From Bacillus sp. FJAT-42315 (GTDB taxonomy: Bacteria; Bacillota; Bacilli; Bacillales; Domibacillaceae): a DNA stretch of 64,000 nt. The position numbers and the translations under genes are program-made. Location of the stretch: the NCBI RefSeq assembly GCF_002797375.1, contig NZ_KZ454941.1, positions 1,409,321 through 1,473,320 of the forward strand. Reading direction: 5' to 3'. Positions within the stretch are counted from its first letter, which is position 1. Every line of letters begins with the position of its first letter. Of this stretch, positions 56,226 through 64,000 are shown piece by piece. The notes beneath the pieces were generated by a model. The model saw only the letters and a program-made list of their open reading frames with translations. It did no database searches and was not told where the DNA came from.

Positions 56226-58517
56226 ATGCGCGGACAATTCATTTATGTCGCTTTGTTTTCTTTCGTAGGAATGATATGGGCACTTCCGGTTTTAGGAAGT
56301 GTCCGACTATTTTTCACATTATTAGCACTATATTTATGGATACGATTAATAGGGCGGATGAAACAACTGATGCTCGCTGCAGTCGTTCTTGCCTTTTTTG
56401 TCGGTCAGTTTCATGAAAAGCAACATCGTTCTATCTATACAGGCGACGAAGAGGCATTTCGAGTATCATTTACCGAAGAGATGGTGATGGACGGGGATCG
56501 CTTAAAGGCAACCGTTCGATCTTCTGCAGGTGAAAAGCTTCGTTTAAGTTACAAGCTTTCCTCGAAGGAAGAAGCCGATAAGCTGAAGCAACTGTTGCCG
56601 GGGACGATGTGCGACATAGCGGGTACATTAGACCTACCGGCAGAAGCGCGTAATCGTTACGGGTTTGATTATCGAAAATTTTTGGCTCATCAACATACGT
56701 ATTGGCAGCTGAAAGTAAATCGTCTTTCGCTATCCTCTTGTTATCAGTCGAAGGTTTCTGTTAAACAACAAATTTTCTTATGGCGTGCAAAAGGGATTGA
56801 CCGTATAAAAGAAACGTTTCCAGAAAGTCTACAACCGACTGCGGCTGCTTTATTGTTCGGTGACCGGACATTGACTGAAGAAGAAATCACAACCGCCTAT
56901 CAGCGGCTAGGGATTATTCATTTATTAGCAATTTCAGGGCTTCATGTCGGTTTAATGACAGCTTTTTTGTATTACTTGCTCATTCGAATAGGGGTGACGA
57001 AAGAGCGATCACAGCTGATTTTACTGATATTTCTACCTGTCTATGCCTTGCTTGCGGGTGGTTCTCCTCCAGTCGTTCGCGCTTGTTTAATGACGATTCT
57101 TATTTTGATGTCGATGAAATTTCAACGGAAGTTTATGCCTCTAGATGCACTAAGCCTCAGTTTTTTGTTCGTCCTCGTGTATGATCCTTATTTACTTTAT
57201 CAAGTTGGCTTTCAATTGTCCTACCTCGTTAGCTTTTCGTTAATTCTTTCCTCGCACTCGATTTTATCCTATCCGATCTCTTTTCTTGGAAAAATGTTTG
57301 CTGTTACGACCGTCTCACAAATCGCTGGCTTACCGGTGATGATGTATCACTTTTTTGAAATCTCGCTTTATTCGTTTGTGGCGAATTTATTTTTTGTACC
57401 GTTTTATTCTTTTCTCCTGTTACCCGGGTTGCTTGTGATTTATATTGTTAGCTTTCTGTTTCCACCTGTGCTGACGCTGTTACCGCCATTAGGCGCCTTG
57501 TTGAGTCGGGTCGATGAAGTAGCAATGACAGTTAGTACATGGCCGTTTGCGGTGGTCGTTACAGGTCGGCCGTCTGCGCTTTTGCTCGTGGTTTCCTGCT
57601 GCGTGTGCCTTCTCGCTTTTTTATACTGGGAAAAATCGAAAAGGCTCCAGCCGGTATTTTTCTTGTTAGCCTTTATGATGAGTGCTCAAATCGTCACGCA
57701 AACGTATTCATCAAAAGGGGAAGTGACATTTATCGATATTGGACAAGGGGATGCAACGTTCATTCAATTACCTTTTAATCAAGGGAATTATTTGATTGAT
57801 ACAGGCGGCTTGCTTCCTTTTCATAAAGAGGAATGGCAGAAGCAACGAAAGGATTTTAAAATTGGTGAGGATGTGTTGCTACCTTATTTTAAAAGTAGGG
57901 GAATCACGCGCATTGATAAGCTGATTTTAACTCATAGTGATTATGATCATATTGGTGCTGCTACCGAGCTGTTTCCTCACATGAAAATGAAAGAAGTGAT
58001 CATTAGTCCGGGTTCAGAGGTGAAGCCGGTGATGCAACAGACGATCGAACAGGCGAAACGGTTTCATATTCCTGTTCGTTATGGCACATTTCAAGAAAGT
58101 TGGCAGGTTGGCGAGTCTAGTTTTCAATTTTTATCACCAGAGGATGAGCAGTATGAAGGCAATGATGACTCACTTGTCTTATATGCCCAAATTGGCGGGA
58201 AAAAGTGGCTGTTTACAGGGGATGCCGAAGAGAATACTGAAAAGAAGCTAGTTGATCGCTTCCATATTGATGTTGATTTTGTTAAAATCGGGCATCACGG
58301 AAGTAAATCGTCGACATCTGAACCGTTTATTGCGGAAGCGACGCCTGAATATGGCATCATTTCTGCTGGTAGGAAAAATCGCTACGGGCATCCGCATCGA
58401 GAGGTTGTTCAGCGGCTTCACAAGTATCAAGTGAAAATATGGAGAACGGATCTTCATGGAGAAATTACTTATACTTTTCGTGGAAGACGAGGCACATTTT
58501 CTACCTGTATTCCGTAA
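56226..58517 (+). CDS. comEC: competence channel protein ComEC/Rec2
   Basis: Polytopic channel that brings single-stranded DNA across the membrane. 763 residues: N-terminal hydrophobic region and OB-fold-like part (about 60-190), Competence domain with many helices (about 210-480; LAISGLHVGLMTAFL near 237) and a C-terminal metallo-beta-lactamase-like domain (about 495-763; FIDIGQGDATF, THSDYDHIGA, KIGHHGSKSST). AAGGAGG before the ATG. It completes comEA-EB-EC. Confidence 0.95.
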   Translation: MRGQFIYVALFSFVGMIWALPVLGSVRLFFTLLALYLWIRLIGRMKQLMLAAVVLAFFVGQFHEKQHRSIYTGDEEAFRVSFTEEMVMDGDRLKATVRSSAGEKLRLSYKLSSKEEADKLKQLLPGTMCDIAGTLDLPAEARNRYGFDYRKFLAHQHTYWQLKVNRLSLSSCYQSKVSVKQQIFLWRAKGIDRIKETFPESLQPTAAALLFGDRTLTEEEITTAYQRLGIIHLLAISGLHVGLMTAFLYYLLIRIGVTKERSQLILLIFLPVYALLAGGSPPVVRACLMTILILMSMKFQRKFMPLDALSLSFLFVLVYDPYLLYQVGFQLSYLVSFSLILSSHSILSYPISFLGKMFAVTTVSQIAGLPVMMYHFFEISLYSFVANLFFVPFYSFLLLPGLLVIYIVSFLFPPVLTLLPPLGALLSRVDEVAMTVSTWPFAVVVTGRPSALLLVVSCCVCLLAFLYWEKSKRLQPVFFLLAFMMSAQIVTQTYSSKGEVTFIDIGQGDATFIQLPFNQGNYLIDTGGLLPFHKEEWQKQRKDFKIGEDVLLPYFKSRGITRIDKLILTHSDYDHIGAATELFPHMKMKEVIISPGSEVKPVMQQTIEQAKRFHIPVRYGTFQESWQVGESSFQFLSPEDEQYEGNDDSLVLYAQIGGKKWLFTGDAEENTEKKLVDRFHIDVDFVKIGHHGSKSSTSEPFIAEATPEYGIISAGRKNRYGHPHREVVQRLHKYQVKIWRTDLHGEITYTFRGRRGTFSTCIP

Positions 58518-58518
58518 A

Positions 58519-58599
58519 ATAAAGTGACGCTTCAATCGGTGGGGGGATTTTTCGCCTCCCACCTGCATGTCTGCGTTCCTTCCAGCCCGTTAATGCGGG
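58519..58599. repeat. two-hairpin interspersed repeat, copy 3 (inverted, internally deleted)
   Basis: Reads AAAGTGACGCTTCAATC to CAGCCCGTTAATGCGGG, the reverse complement of copies 1 and 2 with two internal segments missing. It lies between the convergent comEC and yqzM. Confidence 0.75.
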
Positions 58600-58608
58600 G
58601 GAAAAGAA

Positions 58609-58634
58609 AGAAGCTCGCCGAGTGACGAGCTTCT
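58609..58634 (-). terminator. terminator of yqzM
   Basis: GAAGCTCG (58610-58617) pairs with CGAGCTTC (58626-58633); on the minus strand it is followed by a T-rich tract. Confidence 0.75.
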
Positions 58635-58643
58635 AACGCAGAA

Positions 58644-58775
58644 TTATCCGATCATTTTGATAGCTGTTGCAATAATAAACATTGTAGCGAAAAAACCGAA
58701 AGAAACGATGAATCCAACGCCGGAGTCTACTGCATCGTTACGTTTTGACTGAACACTTTTTTCAAATTCGTTCAC
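58644..58775 (-). CDS. yqzM: YqzM-like small membrane protein
   Basis: A 43-residue protein: NEFEKSVQSKRNDAVDSG then one hydrophobic helix (VGFIVSFGFFATMFIIATAI). It matches B. subtilis YqzM in sequence and place. GTG 58775 has GGAGGGG upstream. Longer readings from 58859 have no SD. Confidence 0.88.
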   Translation of the reverse strand: MNEFEKSVQSKRNDAVDSGVGFIVSFGFFATMFIIATAIKMIG

Positions 58776-58861
58776 AACTACCCCTCCTATTTCCATTATA
58801 GTATAGACGATCATTTCAGAAAAATCTAGACTTCTCTTGACAATTTCCTTCTCTGACAAGA

Positions 58862-59022
58862 GTTAACTTCGATAAAATTTACAAATTCGGTGAAAATATA
58901 AGTAAGAAGCGATCACCGTCAGCAAGGCTGTTTCCGGGACATCATTGTTGGCGTTCATATAGATCTACAAGGGGAGGCCTCTTGATCAGTTTCCCCTTGT
59001 CAAATCGATCAGGCTTTTTTAA
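58862..59022 (+). other. unassigned region with possible structured RNA before holA
   Basis: ACAAGGGGA and TCCCCTTGT (about 58967-59000) form one stem. An alternative hairpin joins AGGCCT...GATC (about 58975-58987) with GATCAGGCTT (59008-59017), followed by T6. The two stems exclude each other, as in an attenuator. No known riboswitch family was recognised and no SD or ORF explains the region. Confidence 0.35.
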
Positions 59023-59060
59023 CATGAATAGTATCAAATGAAAATGGAGAGAAAAAGCCC

Positions 59061-60092
59061 TTGATACCAATTTGGAAAGAGATCGAACAAAAACAGTTTG
59101 CTTCTGTTTATTTATTATACGGAAAAGAAGACTTTTTAATCAATGAAACGAAGCAAAAGCTGATTGCTAGCGCGTTGACAGAAGAGGAGATGGATTTTAA
59201 CTTCGCTCTATACGATTTAGAGGAAACGCCTGTGGAGACAGCTTTAGAAGAAGCGGAAACATTTCCGTTTATGGGTGAAAGGAAAGTCGTGTTTTTAAAT
59301 CATCCAACATTTTTGACGGCGGAGCGAACGAAGGAAAAGGTCGAACATAATTTACAGAAGTTTGAGCAGTACATAAAAGACCCGGCTCCATATACGATTC
59401 TTGTGTTGTTAGCCCCGTATGAAAAGCTAGATGAGCGTAAGAAGCTAACGAAACTATTGAAAAAAGAAGCGGCTGTATTAGAAGCGAAAAAGCTCAGCGA
59501 AAAAGAGTTGACAGGCTGGCTGAAAGACCGGGCGAAAAGTCATCATGTGGAGATGGATGAAGAAGCACTTGAGCATTTACTAGCACTTGCTGGTACGAAT
59601 TTAATGATGCTGACGTCGGAGTTGGATAAGCTTTCACTTTATGCGCAGGGAGAGCAGCGAATTACGAAAGAGATGGTGGACAAGCTGACGGCCCGGTCGC
59701 TAGAACAAGACATTTTTTCACTAGTGGATCGGATTGTTACAGGAAAAATCGAAGAGGCATTTCGTATTTATTATGATTTGCTGAAGTTAAATGAGGAACC
59801 GATTAAAATCCTTTCATTGATCGCTTCGCAGTTTCGACTTATTTATCAGACGAAAGAGCTGTCAAGAAAAGGCTATGGCCAGCAGCAAATAGCAGGATTT
59901 TTGAAAGTGCATCCGTTCCGAGTGAAGCTTGCAGCTGGGCAAGCGCGAAATTTCACAGATGAACAGCTCGCTCAGATTATTCAGATGCTTGCGGATAGTG
60001 ATTTGCAAATGAAATCAAGTGGGATGACAAAAACGATGATTATTGAAATGTTTTTATTTCAATTACAAGGAATAATGAAAAAGACGCCATAA
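59061..60092 (+). CDS. holA: DNA polymerase III subunit delta
   Basis: Part of the clamp loader. 343 residues: an N-terminal AAA+-like domain starting IWKEIEQKQFASVYLLYGKEDFL, with the lid and C-terminal collar (MLTSELDKLSLYAQ near 188; LARQFRLIYQ-like ASQFRLIYQTKELS near 254). TTG start 59061 with GGAGAG about 11 bases upstream. In B. subtilis this is yqeN, in the same order before rpsT. Confidence 0.92.
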   Translation: MIPIWKEIEQKQFASVYLLYGKEDFLINETKQKLIASALTEEEMDFNFALYDLEETPVETALEEAETFPFMGERKVVFLNHPTFLTAERTKEKVEHNLQKFEQYIKDPAPYTILVLLAPYEKLDERKKLTKLLKKEAAVLEAKKLSEKELTGWLKDRAKSHHVEMDEEALEHLLALAGTNLMMLTSELDKLSLYAQGEQRITKEMVDKLTARSLEQDIFSLVDRIVTGKIEEAFRIYYDLLKLNEEPIKILSLIASQFRLIYQTKELSRKGYGQQQIAGFLKVHPFRVKLAAGQARNFTDEQLAQIIQMLADSDLQMKSSGMTKTMIIEMFLFQLQGIMKKTP

Positions 60093-60096
60093 TGAG

Positions 60097-60132
60097 AAAA
60101 ATCCTTCAAGATGACTTGAAGGATTTTTTACT
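60097..60132. terminator. bidirectional terminator between holA and rpsT
   Basis: AAAAATCCTTCAAG pairs with CTTGAAGGATTTTT around a 4-base loop; A and T runs on both sides. Confidence 0.88.
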
Positions 60133-60133
60133 A

Positions 60134-60388
60134 TTAAGCGTTTAGCTTTTTCATAAGACGGCCTTTTGTACGGCTAGCAGTGTTTTTGTGGATTAATCCT
60201 TTTGCAGCTGCTTTATCAAGGCGGCTTACTGCTTCAGTTAAAAGTACTTTCGCGTTATCTTCGTTGTTAGCAACAGCTACTTCGAATTTCTTTACAGCTG
60301 TACGCATAGCTGATTTTACTTGAGAGTTTTGCTCAGTGCGTTTTTCAGTAGTTTTTACGCGTTTGATGGCAGATTTAATATTTGGCAT
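60134..60388 (-). CDS. rpsT: 30S ribosomal protein S20
   Basis: An 84-residue, highly basic protein: [17 protein letters not shown] at the start and [20 protein letters not shown] (about 61-80) near the end. AGGAGG stands 7 bases before ATG 60388; an upstream GTG is part of that leader. Confidence 0.96.
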   Translation of the reverse strand: MPNIKSAIKRVKTTEKRTEQNSQVKSAMRTAVKKFEVAVANNEDNAKVLLTEAVSRLDKAAAKGLIHKNTASRTKGRLMKKLNA

Positions 60389-60457
60389 TCCTGTCACCTC
60401 CTAAAACGATCGAGATTCTATTTATTGCTCGATTTTCACAATTAAAGAACAAAAGTT

Positions 60458-60486
60458 ATTCTATCAAACGAGAAGCTAGATTGCAA
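60458..60486 (-). promoter_or_regulatory. promoter of rpsT
   Basis: On the minus strand TTGCAA (60486-60481), 17-base spacer, TAGAAT (60463-60458) with a TGA-type extension just before. Confidence 0.7.
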
Positions 60487-60576
60487 TACTTACATTCGGA
60501 TTTTGTGTAAAGGAATGAACTTTTACACAGTCGGGTAAAATGAAAAATAACGTGAAATTGAAGGGAGATACCTTGA

Positions 60577-61683
60577 ATGGAAGAGAAATCAATTAACTTA
60601 GACGTGTATCAAGTTCGAACAGATTTAGCTGTTGAAGCAAGGGTAATGGCGAAAGAGCGCCAAGGTGGAGTAGAGGAAGTACGAGGTGTTTTGTCAGAAG
60701 AACGTCAAGTTGATGGAATTAAAGTGACCAACGTGACGATCGATGAAGAAGGGGAGAAGGTAACAGGAAAAAAAGCAGGTATTTATTTAACGGTAGAATC
60801 GCAAGGAATTCGAAGTCATGATACGACTCACCAGCATGAAGTAGAAAAAGTATTAGCCGCGGAGTTAGCCACTTTTTTAAAAAAGAAGGGAATTGAAGAA
60901 GGAGCGAGTTGTTTAGTCGTTGGCCTTGGTAACGGTGATGTGACGCCGGATGCTCTCGGTCCGCTCGTTTGTGGCTCCGTAATGGTGACGAGACATTTTT
61001 TTGAGTTGCAGCCTGAACATGTGGAGGAAGGATACCGACCAGTTAGTGCTCTCGTGCCTGGTGTAATGGGAATGACGGGCATCGAAACGAGCGATATCGT
61101 TTTTGGGGTCGTGGAGCGGTCTAAGCCTGATTTTCTTATTGTGATCGATGCGCTTGCTTCACGCTCTATTGAACGCGTCAATGCCACAGTGCAAGTATCA
61201 GATAGCGGTATCCATCCTGGAGCGGGTGTAGGCAACAAACGAAAAGAAATTAGTGAAAAAACGTTAGGAATTCCAGTGATTGCAATTGGTGTGCCAACGG
61301 TTGTAGATGCGGTATCGATTACGAGTGATACGATTGACTATATTTTGAAGCATTTAGGAAAAGGAATGACAGAGGGGGAACGCCCATCTACTGCTCTCGC
61401 TCCGATGGGCTTTTCGTTTGGGCAGAGAGAGAAGTTAACCGATGAACATCTTCCAAATGAGGAAAAGAGACGTTCCTTTCTCGGAATGATTGGTGTGCTC
61501 CAAGAGAATGAAAAGCGTCAGCTAATTCATGAAGTGCTAGCTCCATTAGGTCATAACTTAATGGTCACACCAAAAGAGATTGATTTATTTATGACAGACA
61601 CAGCTAATCTGTTGGCAAACAGCTTAAATGCCGCGCTTCACCCAGCAATTGATCAGCAAAATACTGGCTTTTTCACGAAGTAA
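60577..61683 (+). CDS. gpr: germination protease GPR
   Basis: Spore endopeptidase that degrades small acid-soluble proteins at germination. 368 residues with the family marks RTDLAVEA (near residue 14, in the propeptide region), [15 protein letters not shown] (about 114-128) and [31 protein letters not shown] (about 190-220). GGAATG at about 60509 upstream is reminiscent of the sigma-G -35, but no good -10 was found. spoIIP follows in the same direction. Confidence 0.95.
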   Translation: MEEKSINLDVYQVRTDLAVEARVMAKERQGGVEEVRGVLSEERQVDGIKVTNVTIDEEGEKVTGKKAGIYLTVESQGIRSHDTTHQHEVEKVLAAELATFLKKKGIEEGASCLVVGLGNGDVTPDALGPLVCGSVMVTRHFFELQPEHVEEGYRPVSALVPGVMGMTGIETSDIVFGVVERSKPDFLIVIDALASRSIERVNATVQVSDSGIHPGAGVGNKRKEISEKTLGIPVIAIGVPTVVDAVSITSDTIDYILKHLGKGMTEGERPSTALAPMGFSFGQREKLTDEHLPNEEKRRSFLGMIGVLQENEKRQLIHEVLAPLGHNLMVTPKEIDLFMTDTANLLANSLNAALHPAIDQQNTGFFTK

Positions 61684-61752
61684 ACTATTGGTTCTGCTTC
61701 TTTCTCTATCGTCATACGTATAGTACAAGACTTTAGTAGAAAGGGTGGAGCA

Positions 61753-62937
61753 ATGAAGGGGACGCCGTCGAACTATATTTTATCTATTAATTTGTCAACG
61801 ATCATAAAGGGTATGATGCTGTTAACGATCTCTCTCCTTTCGCTTTTTGCCGTTGTCGGGTTATTGACTTCGCTAGCCTATAATTATCGAATTTCTTCTC
61901 ATTCCGTCAATGAAGCAACCGAACATGTGAAAGGTGAAACGCTTTATTATTTGTATACGTTAGAGAATCGAATGTTTATGACGTATGCACCTGAAAATGT
62001 GAAGCCACCTTTATTAAGTGAACTAGCTTTTAGATATGCGACCAATGTTCGTTTCCAAGACCCAAGGAGCTTTTTAGGTAGAGAGGTGCCGGGGTTTTCT
62101 ATTTATGATGGACAAATTTTAGTAGCTGGAGAAGGAACGAACTATACAAATATGCCGATTGAATCGGAACCGCCAGCGGACGCGTTACTACCGAGTAATG
62201 ATGCACCGGCGGCGGAGAATCCGAAAGAAATTAAGAAGGACCCGCAAAGTTCGCCACCGACGATGACAACGAATGGGAAAGAACGTGTGTTTATGTATTT
62301 CACTCATACGAGAGAATCCTACTTACCTTTGCTTCAAGGGGTTTCCTCTCCGGATTCAGCGCAGCATTCTTCATTGAATGTGACAAAAGTAGGGGAAATG
62401 GTCCAAGTAGCTCTTGAACATAAAGGGATTGGAGCAGCGATTGATAAAACAGATGTCATTGCTAAGCTTGAACAGTCAGGAAGAAGCTATGGTCAGGCTT
62501 ATCAACAATCACGTGAAATTGTCGCATCTGCTCAAACGAATAATCGAGATTTGCAATACTTTATTGATATTCACCGCGATTCACAGCGGAAGCAGGTAAC
62601 GACGACAACGATTAACGGGGAAAACTATGCCAAGTTGGTGTTTGTTATCGGGGGAGAGCATGCTAATTATGAGAACAACGTGAAGCTCGCCACCCAATTG
62701 CATCATCTTCTCGAAGAAAAATATAAAGGGCTCTCAAGAGGGGTGATTTTAAAACGAGGAAAAAAGACAAACGGAAAGTTCAATCAAGATTTGTCTAACA
62801 ATGCCCTGCTTTTAGAATTCGGTGGCGTGGACAATACTTATGAGGAATTAAATCGGACGGCGAATGCTTTTGCCGATGTGTTTGCGGATTATTATTGGCA
62901 AGCCGAAGCGGTTCAAGCGAAACCTTCTACCGATTAG
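61753..62937 (+). CDS. spoIIP: stage II sporulation protein P
   Basis: Peptidoglycan hydrolase of the DMP machine that drives engulfment. 394 residues: an N-terminal membrane segment (about 18-40), a Pro-rich linker, then the amidase/endopeptidase domain with FIDIHRDSQ (His/Asp near 273), VIGGEHANYENN (about 299) and the late LLEFGGVDNTYEE (Glu near 356). GGTGGAG before ATG. Confidence 0.94.
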   Translation: MKGTPSNYILSINLSTIIKGMMLLTISLLSLFAVVGLLTSLAYNYRISSHSVNEATEHVKGETLYYLYTLENRMFMTYAPENVKPPLLSELAFRYATNVRFQDPRSFLGREVPGFSIYDGQILVAGEGTNYTNMPIESEPPADALLPSNDAPAAENPKEIKKDPQSSPPTMTTNGKERVFMYFTHTRESYLPLLQGVSSPDSAQHSSLNVTKVGEMVQVALEHKGIGAAIDKTDVIAKLEQSGRSYGQAYQQSREIVASAQTNNRDLQYFIDIHRDSQRKQVTTTTINGENYAKLVFVIGGEHANYENNVKLATQLHHLLEEKYKGLSRGVILKRGKKTNGKFNQDLSNNALLLEFGGVDNTYEELNRTANAFADVFADYYWQAEAVQAKPSTD

Positions 62938-62949
62938 AAAGGAATAATC

Positions 62950-63237
62950 ATGAAAGCTTTTTTGTTAAAAATTTATTTAGTCACTTCCGTATTCTTTTTA
63001 GGGATGTTGATTGGCATCTTTCAAAACAATGGGGAAAAAGAGTCTGGCTATGAGCGAGAGGTTGCCATTCATGTCGATCGTCCGCAAACTTGGATTGAGC
63101 GAGACGTCACGCAGCAAGATTTAGCAGAAAAACAAGCGAGGCTAGAAGAAGAAGGAGCGATTAATCTATTTTCCGCCGTCGGTCAATCCATTGCTGAAAC
63201 GGTGACAGTGGTGACAACAACGATATTTGATGGATAA
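62950..63237 (+). CDS. yqxA: DUF3679 protein (YqxA-like)
   Basis: A 95-residue protein with one N-terminal membrane helix (about 5-24) and a short extracytoplasmic tail. Position and pattern are those of yqxA, which follows spoIIP in B. subtilis. The function is unknown. A terminator follows. Confidence 0.88.
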   Translation: MKAFLLKIYLVTSVFFLGMLIGIFQNNGEKESGYEREVAIHVDRPQTWIERDVTQQDLAEKQARLEEEGAINLFSAVGQSIAETVTVVTTTIFDG

Positions 63238-63245
63238 AGCTTTGC

Positions 63246-63276
63246 CACCCGCTTTCGATCATTGAGCGGGTTTTTC
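63246..63276 (+). terminator. intrinsic terminator after yqxA
   Basis: CCCGCT (63248-63253) pairs with AGCGGG (63265-63270); TTTTT follows. Confidence 0.85.
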
Positions 63277-63289
63277 TGCTTCTGTCGCT

Positions 63290-63435
63290 GACCAGCGCCT
63301 TCCGCTTTTCGTTGTTGTCCAGCTCCGTCTCCTAGACACTCGAGTCAAATGCCAGCCTGACTGCATGGCTGAAGAACGCCATTCCGTCATTCTGTCATTT
63401 GCTTGTCGTGTCTGAACAGTCGGCTCCGCTTTTCG
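63290..63435. repeat. Bacillus interspersed repeat, CTCGAG type
   Basis: AGACACTCGAGTCAAATG and CATTTGCTTGTCGTGTCT form outer arms. They correspond to the AGCCGC...GCGGCT arms of the 46.1-kb copy, with base pairs replaced in both arms. CGCCTTCCGCTTTTCG ends frame it. Confidence 0.78.
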
Positions 63436-63592
63436 TATTGTCTAGCTCCAGACGCTAGCGACTAGTGGACTTCCACGCTCCTCCTTGCGATAAGTCAACA
63501 TCGATTCACTGGCGTTCATCGTGTTTCCTTTATCTCGATCGGATCGCTCCAGTCCATACGTCGCTGACCAGCGCCTTCCGCTTTTCGTTGTC
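63430..63592. repeat. Bacillus interspersed repeat, GATAAGTC type, inverted copy
   Basis: Reads TCTAGCTCCAGACGCTAGCG, CTCCTTGCGATAAGTCAAC and CGTGTTTCCTTTATCTCG to CGCCTTCCGCTTTTCG, the reverse complement of the copies at 31.2 and 31.5 kb. It lies just before lepA; 63593-63660 holds only the lepA leader. Confidence 0.85.
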
Positions 63593-63660
63593 ATTTGCTT
63601 TTTTGGCTGATATAATCAATGCTAGTGTAATTGTGCCGATTAACAGGAGAAGGTGAAAGT

Positions 63661-64000
63661 ATGAATCATGAAGAGAGAGTAAAGAGACAGGAGCATATTC
63701 GAAATTTCTCGATTATTGCTCATATTGATCATGGGAAGTCTACGTTAGCAGACCGAATTTTAGAGAAAACTCAGGCGTTGACTGCTCGTGAAATGAAGAG
63801 CCAGCTGCTTGATTCGATGGATTTGGAGAGAGAGCGCGGCATTACGATTAAATTAAATGCTGTTCAGTTAACATATAAGGCGAAAGATGGAGAAGAGTAT
63901 ATTTTTCATTTGATCGATACACCGGGACACGTCGACTTTACGTATGAAGTATCTCGAAGCTTAGCCGCTTGTGAAGGGGCGATTTTAGTTGTTGATGCTG
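63661..64000 (+). CDS. lepA: elongation factor 4 (LepA), 5' part
   Basis: Translational GTPase, back-translocase class. The visible 113 residues carry G1 AHIDHGKST (near 20), the switch region [13 protein letters not shown] (about 59-71) and G3 [12 protein letters not shown] (about 88-99). ACAGGAGAAGGTG precedes the ATG. The gene continues beyond the window. Confidence 0.96.
   Translation, partial: MNHEERVKRQEHIRNFSIIAHIDHGKSTLADRILEKTQALTAREMKSQLLDSMDLERERGITIKLNAVQLTYKAKDGEEYIFHLIDTPGHVDFTYEVSRSLAACEGAILVVDA

Overview
The window is a chromosomal segment of a low-to-mid GC, endospore-forming, competence-gene-bearing member of the Bacillaceae. The evidence is the gene order hisS-aspS / 6S RNA / tcdA / rarA / cymR / yrvO / mnmA / recD2 / alaS / yrzL / ruvX / yrzB / mltG / trmR / trhP1 / trhP2 / udk / greA and, further on, sda / yqeG / yqeH / aroE / yqeI / nadD / yqeK / rsfS / yqeM / comER / comEA-EB-EC / yqzM / holA / rpsT / gpr / spoIIP / yqxA / lepA. 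This matches the Bacillus core. Strong SD sequences, T-box leaders, sigK, sda, gpr and spoIIP fit. I cannot name the genus. No rRNA, tRNA, CRISPR array, transposase or phage gene was seen.

Layout. 1-4.55 kb: T-box leader, hisS, aspS, 6S RNA, tcdA. 4.6-23.4 kb: an accessory block inserted where tcdA and rarA are neighbours in B. subtilis. It holds a DUF2089-like regulator with a small membrane protein; a GntR-controlled ABC exporter operon (permease-GntR-ATPase-ATPase-permease); an SRPBCC/DoxX, DUF4166 and YndJ-like trio; a YcdB/YcdC-like protein that seems to start at ATT; a second-type argS behind its own T-box; a coiled-coil protein; an AraC regulator with an EamA exporter; and a large hybrid sensor kinase with a SARP-like response regulator. 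23.4-30.9 kb: rarA, cymR-yrvO-mnmA (cysteine control and tRNA thiolation), a TPR protein and recD2. 31-34 kb: small genes in a cluster of Bacillus interspersed repeats, a kinase-like protein, and yrrI. 33.8-45.2 kb: T-box-alaS, yrzL-ruvX-yrzB, mltG, the tRNA wobble hydroxylation/methylation set trmR-trhP1-trhP2, udk, greA, yrrS, yrzA and mtnN. 45.3-46.0 kb: four tiny membrane-protein ORFs. 46-48.5 kb: an uninterrupted sigK, then divergent pssA and psd.

48.5-64 kb: sda with an upstream cluster of DnaA boxes, then the overlapping yqeG-to-yqeM string (ribosome assembly, shikimate and NAD synthesis), the com locus, holA, rpsT, the spore genes gpr-spoIIP-yqxA, and the 5' part of lepA. Three groups of short interspersed palindromic repeats punctuate the window. 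One, about 150 bp with two hairpins, shows compensatory changes between copies. The most interesting items are that repeat, the T-box-controlled second ArgRS, the ATT-start candidate, the DnaA-box cluster at sda, the two-kinase hybrid sensor, an unexplained structured leader before holA, and the tiny membrane proteins between mtnN and sigK. I did not find a clearly new multi-gene system; these are the best leads.
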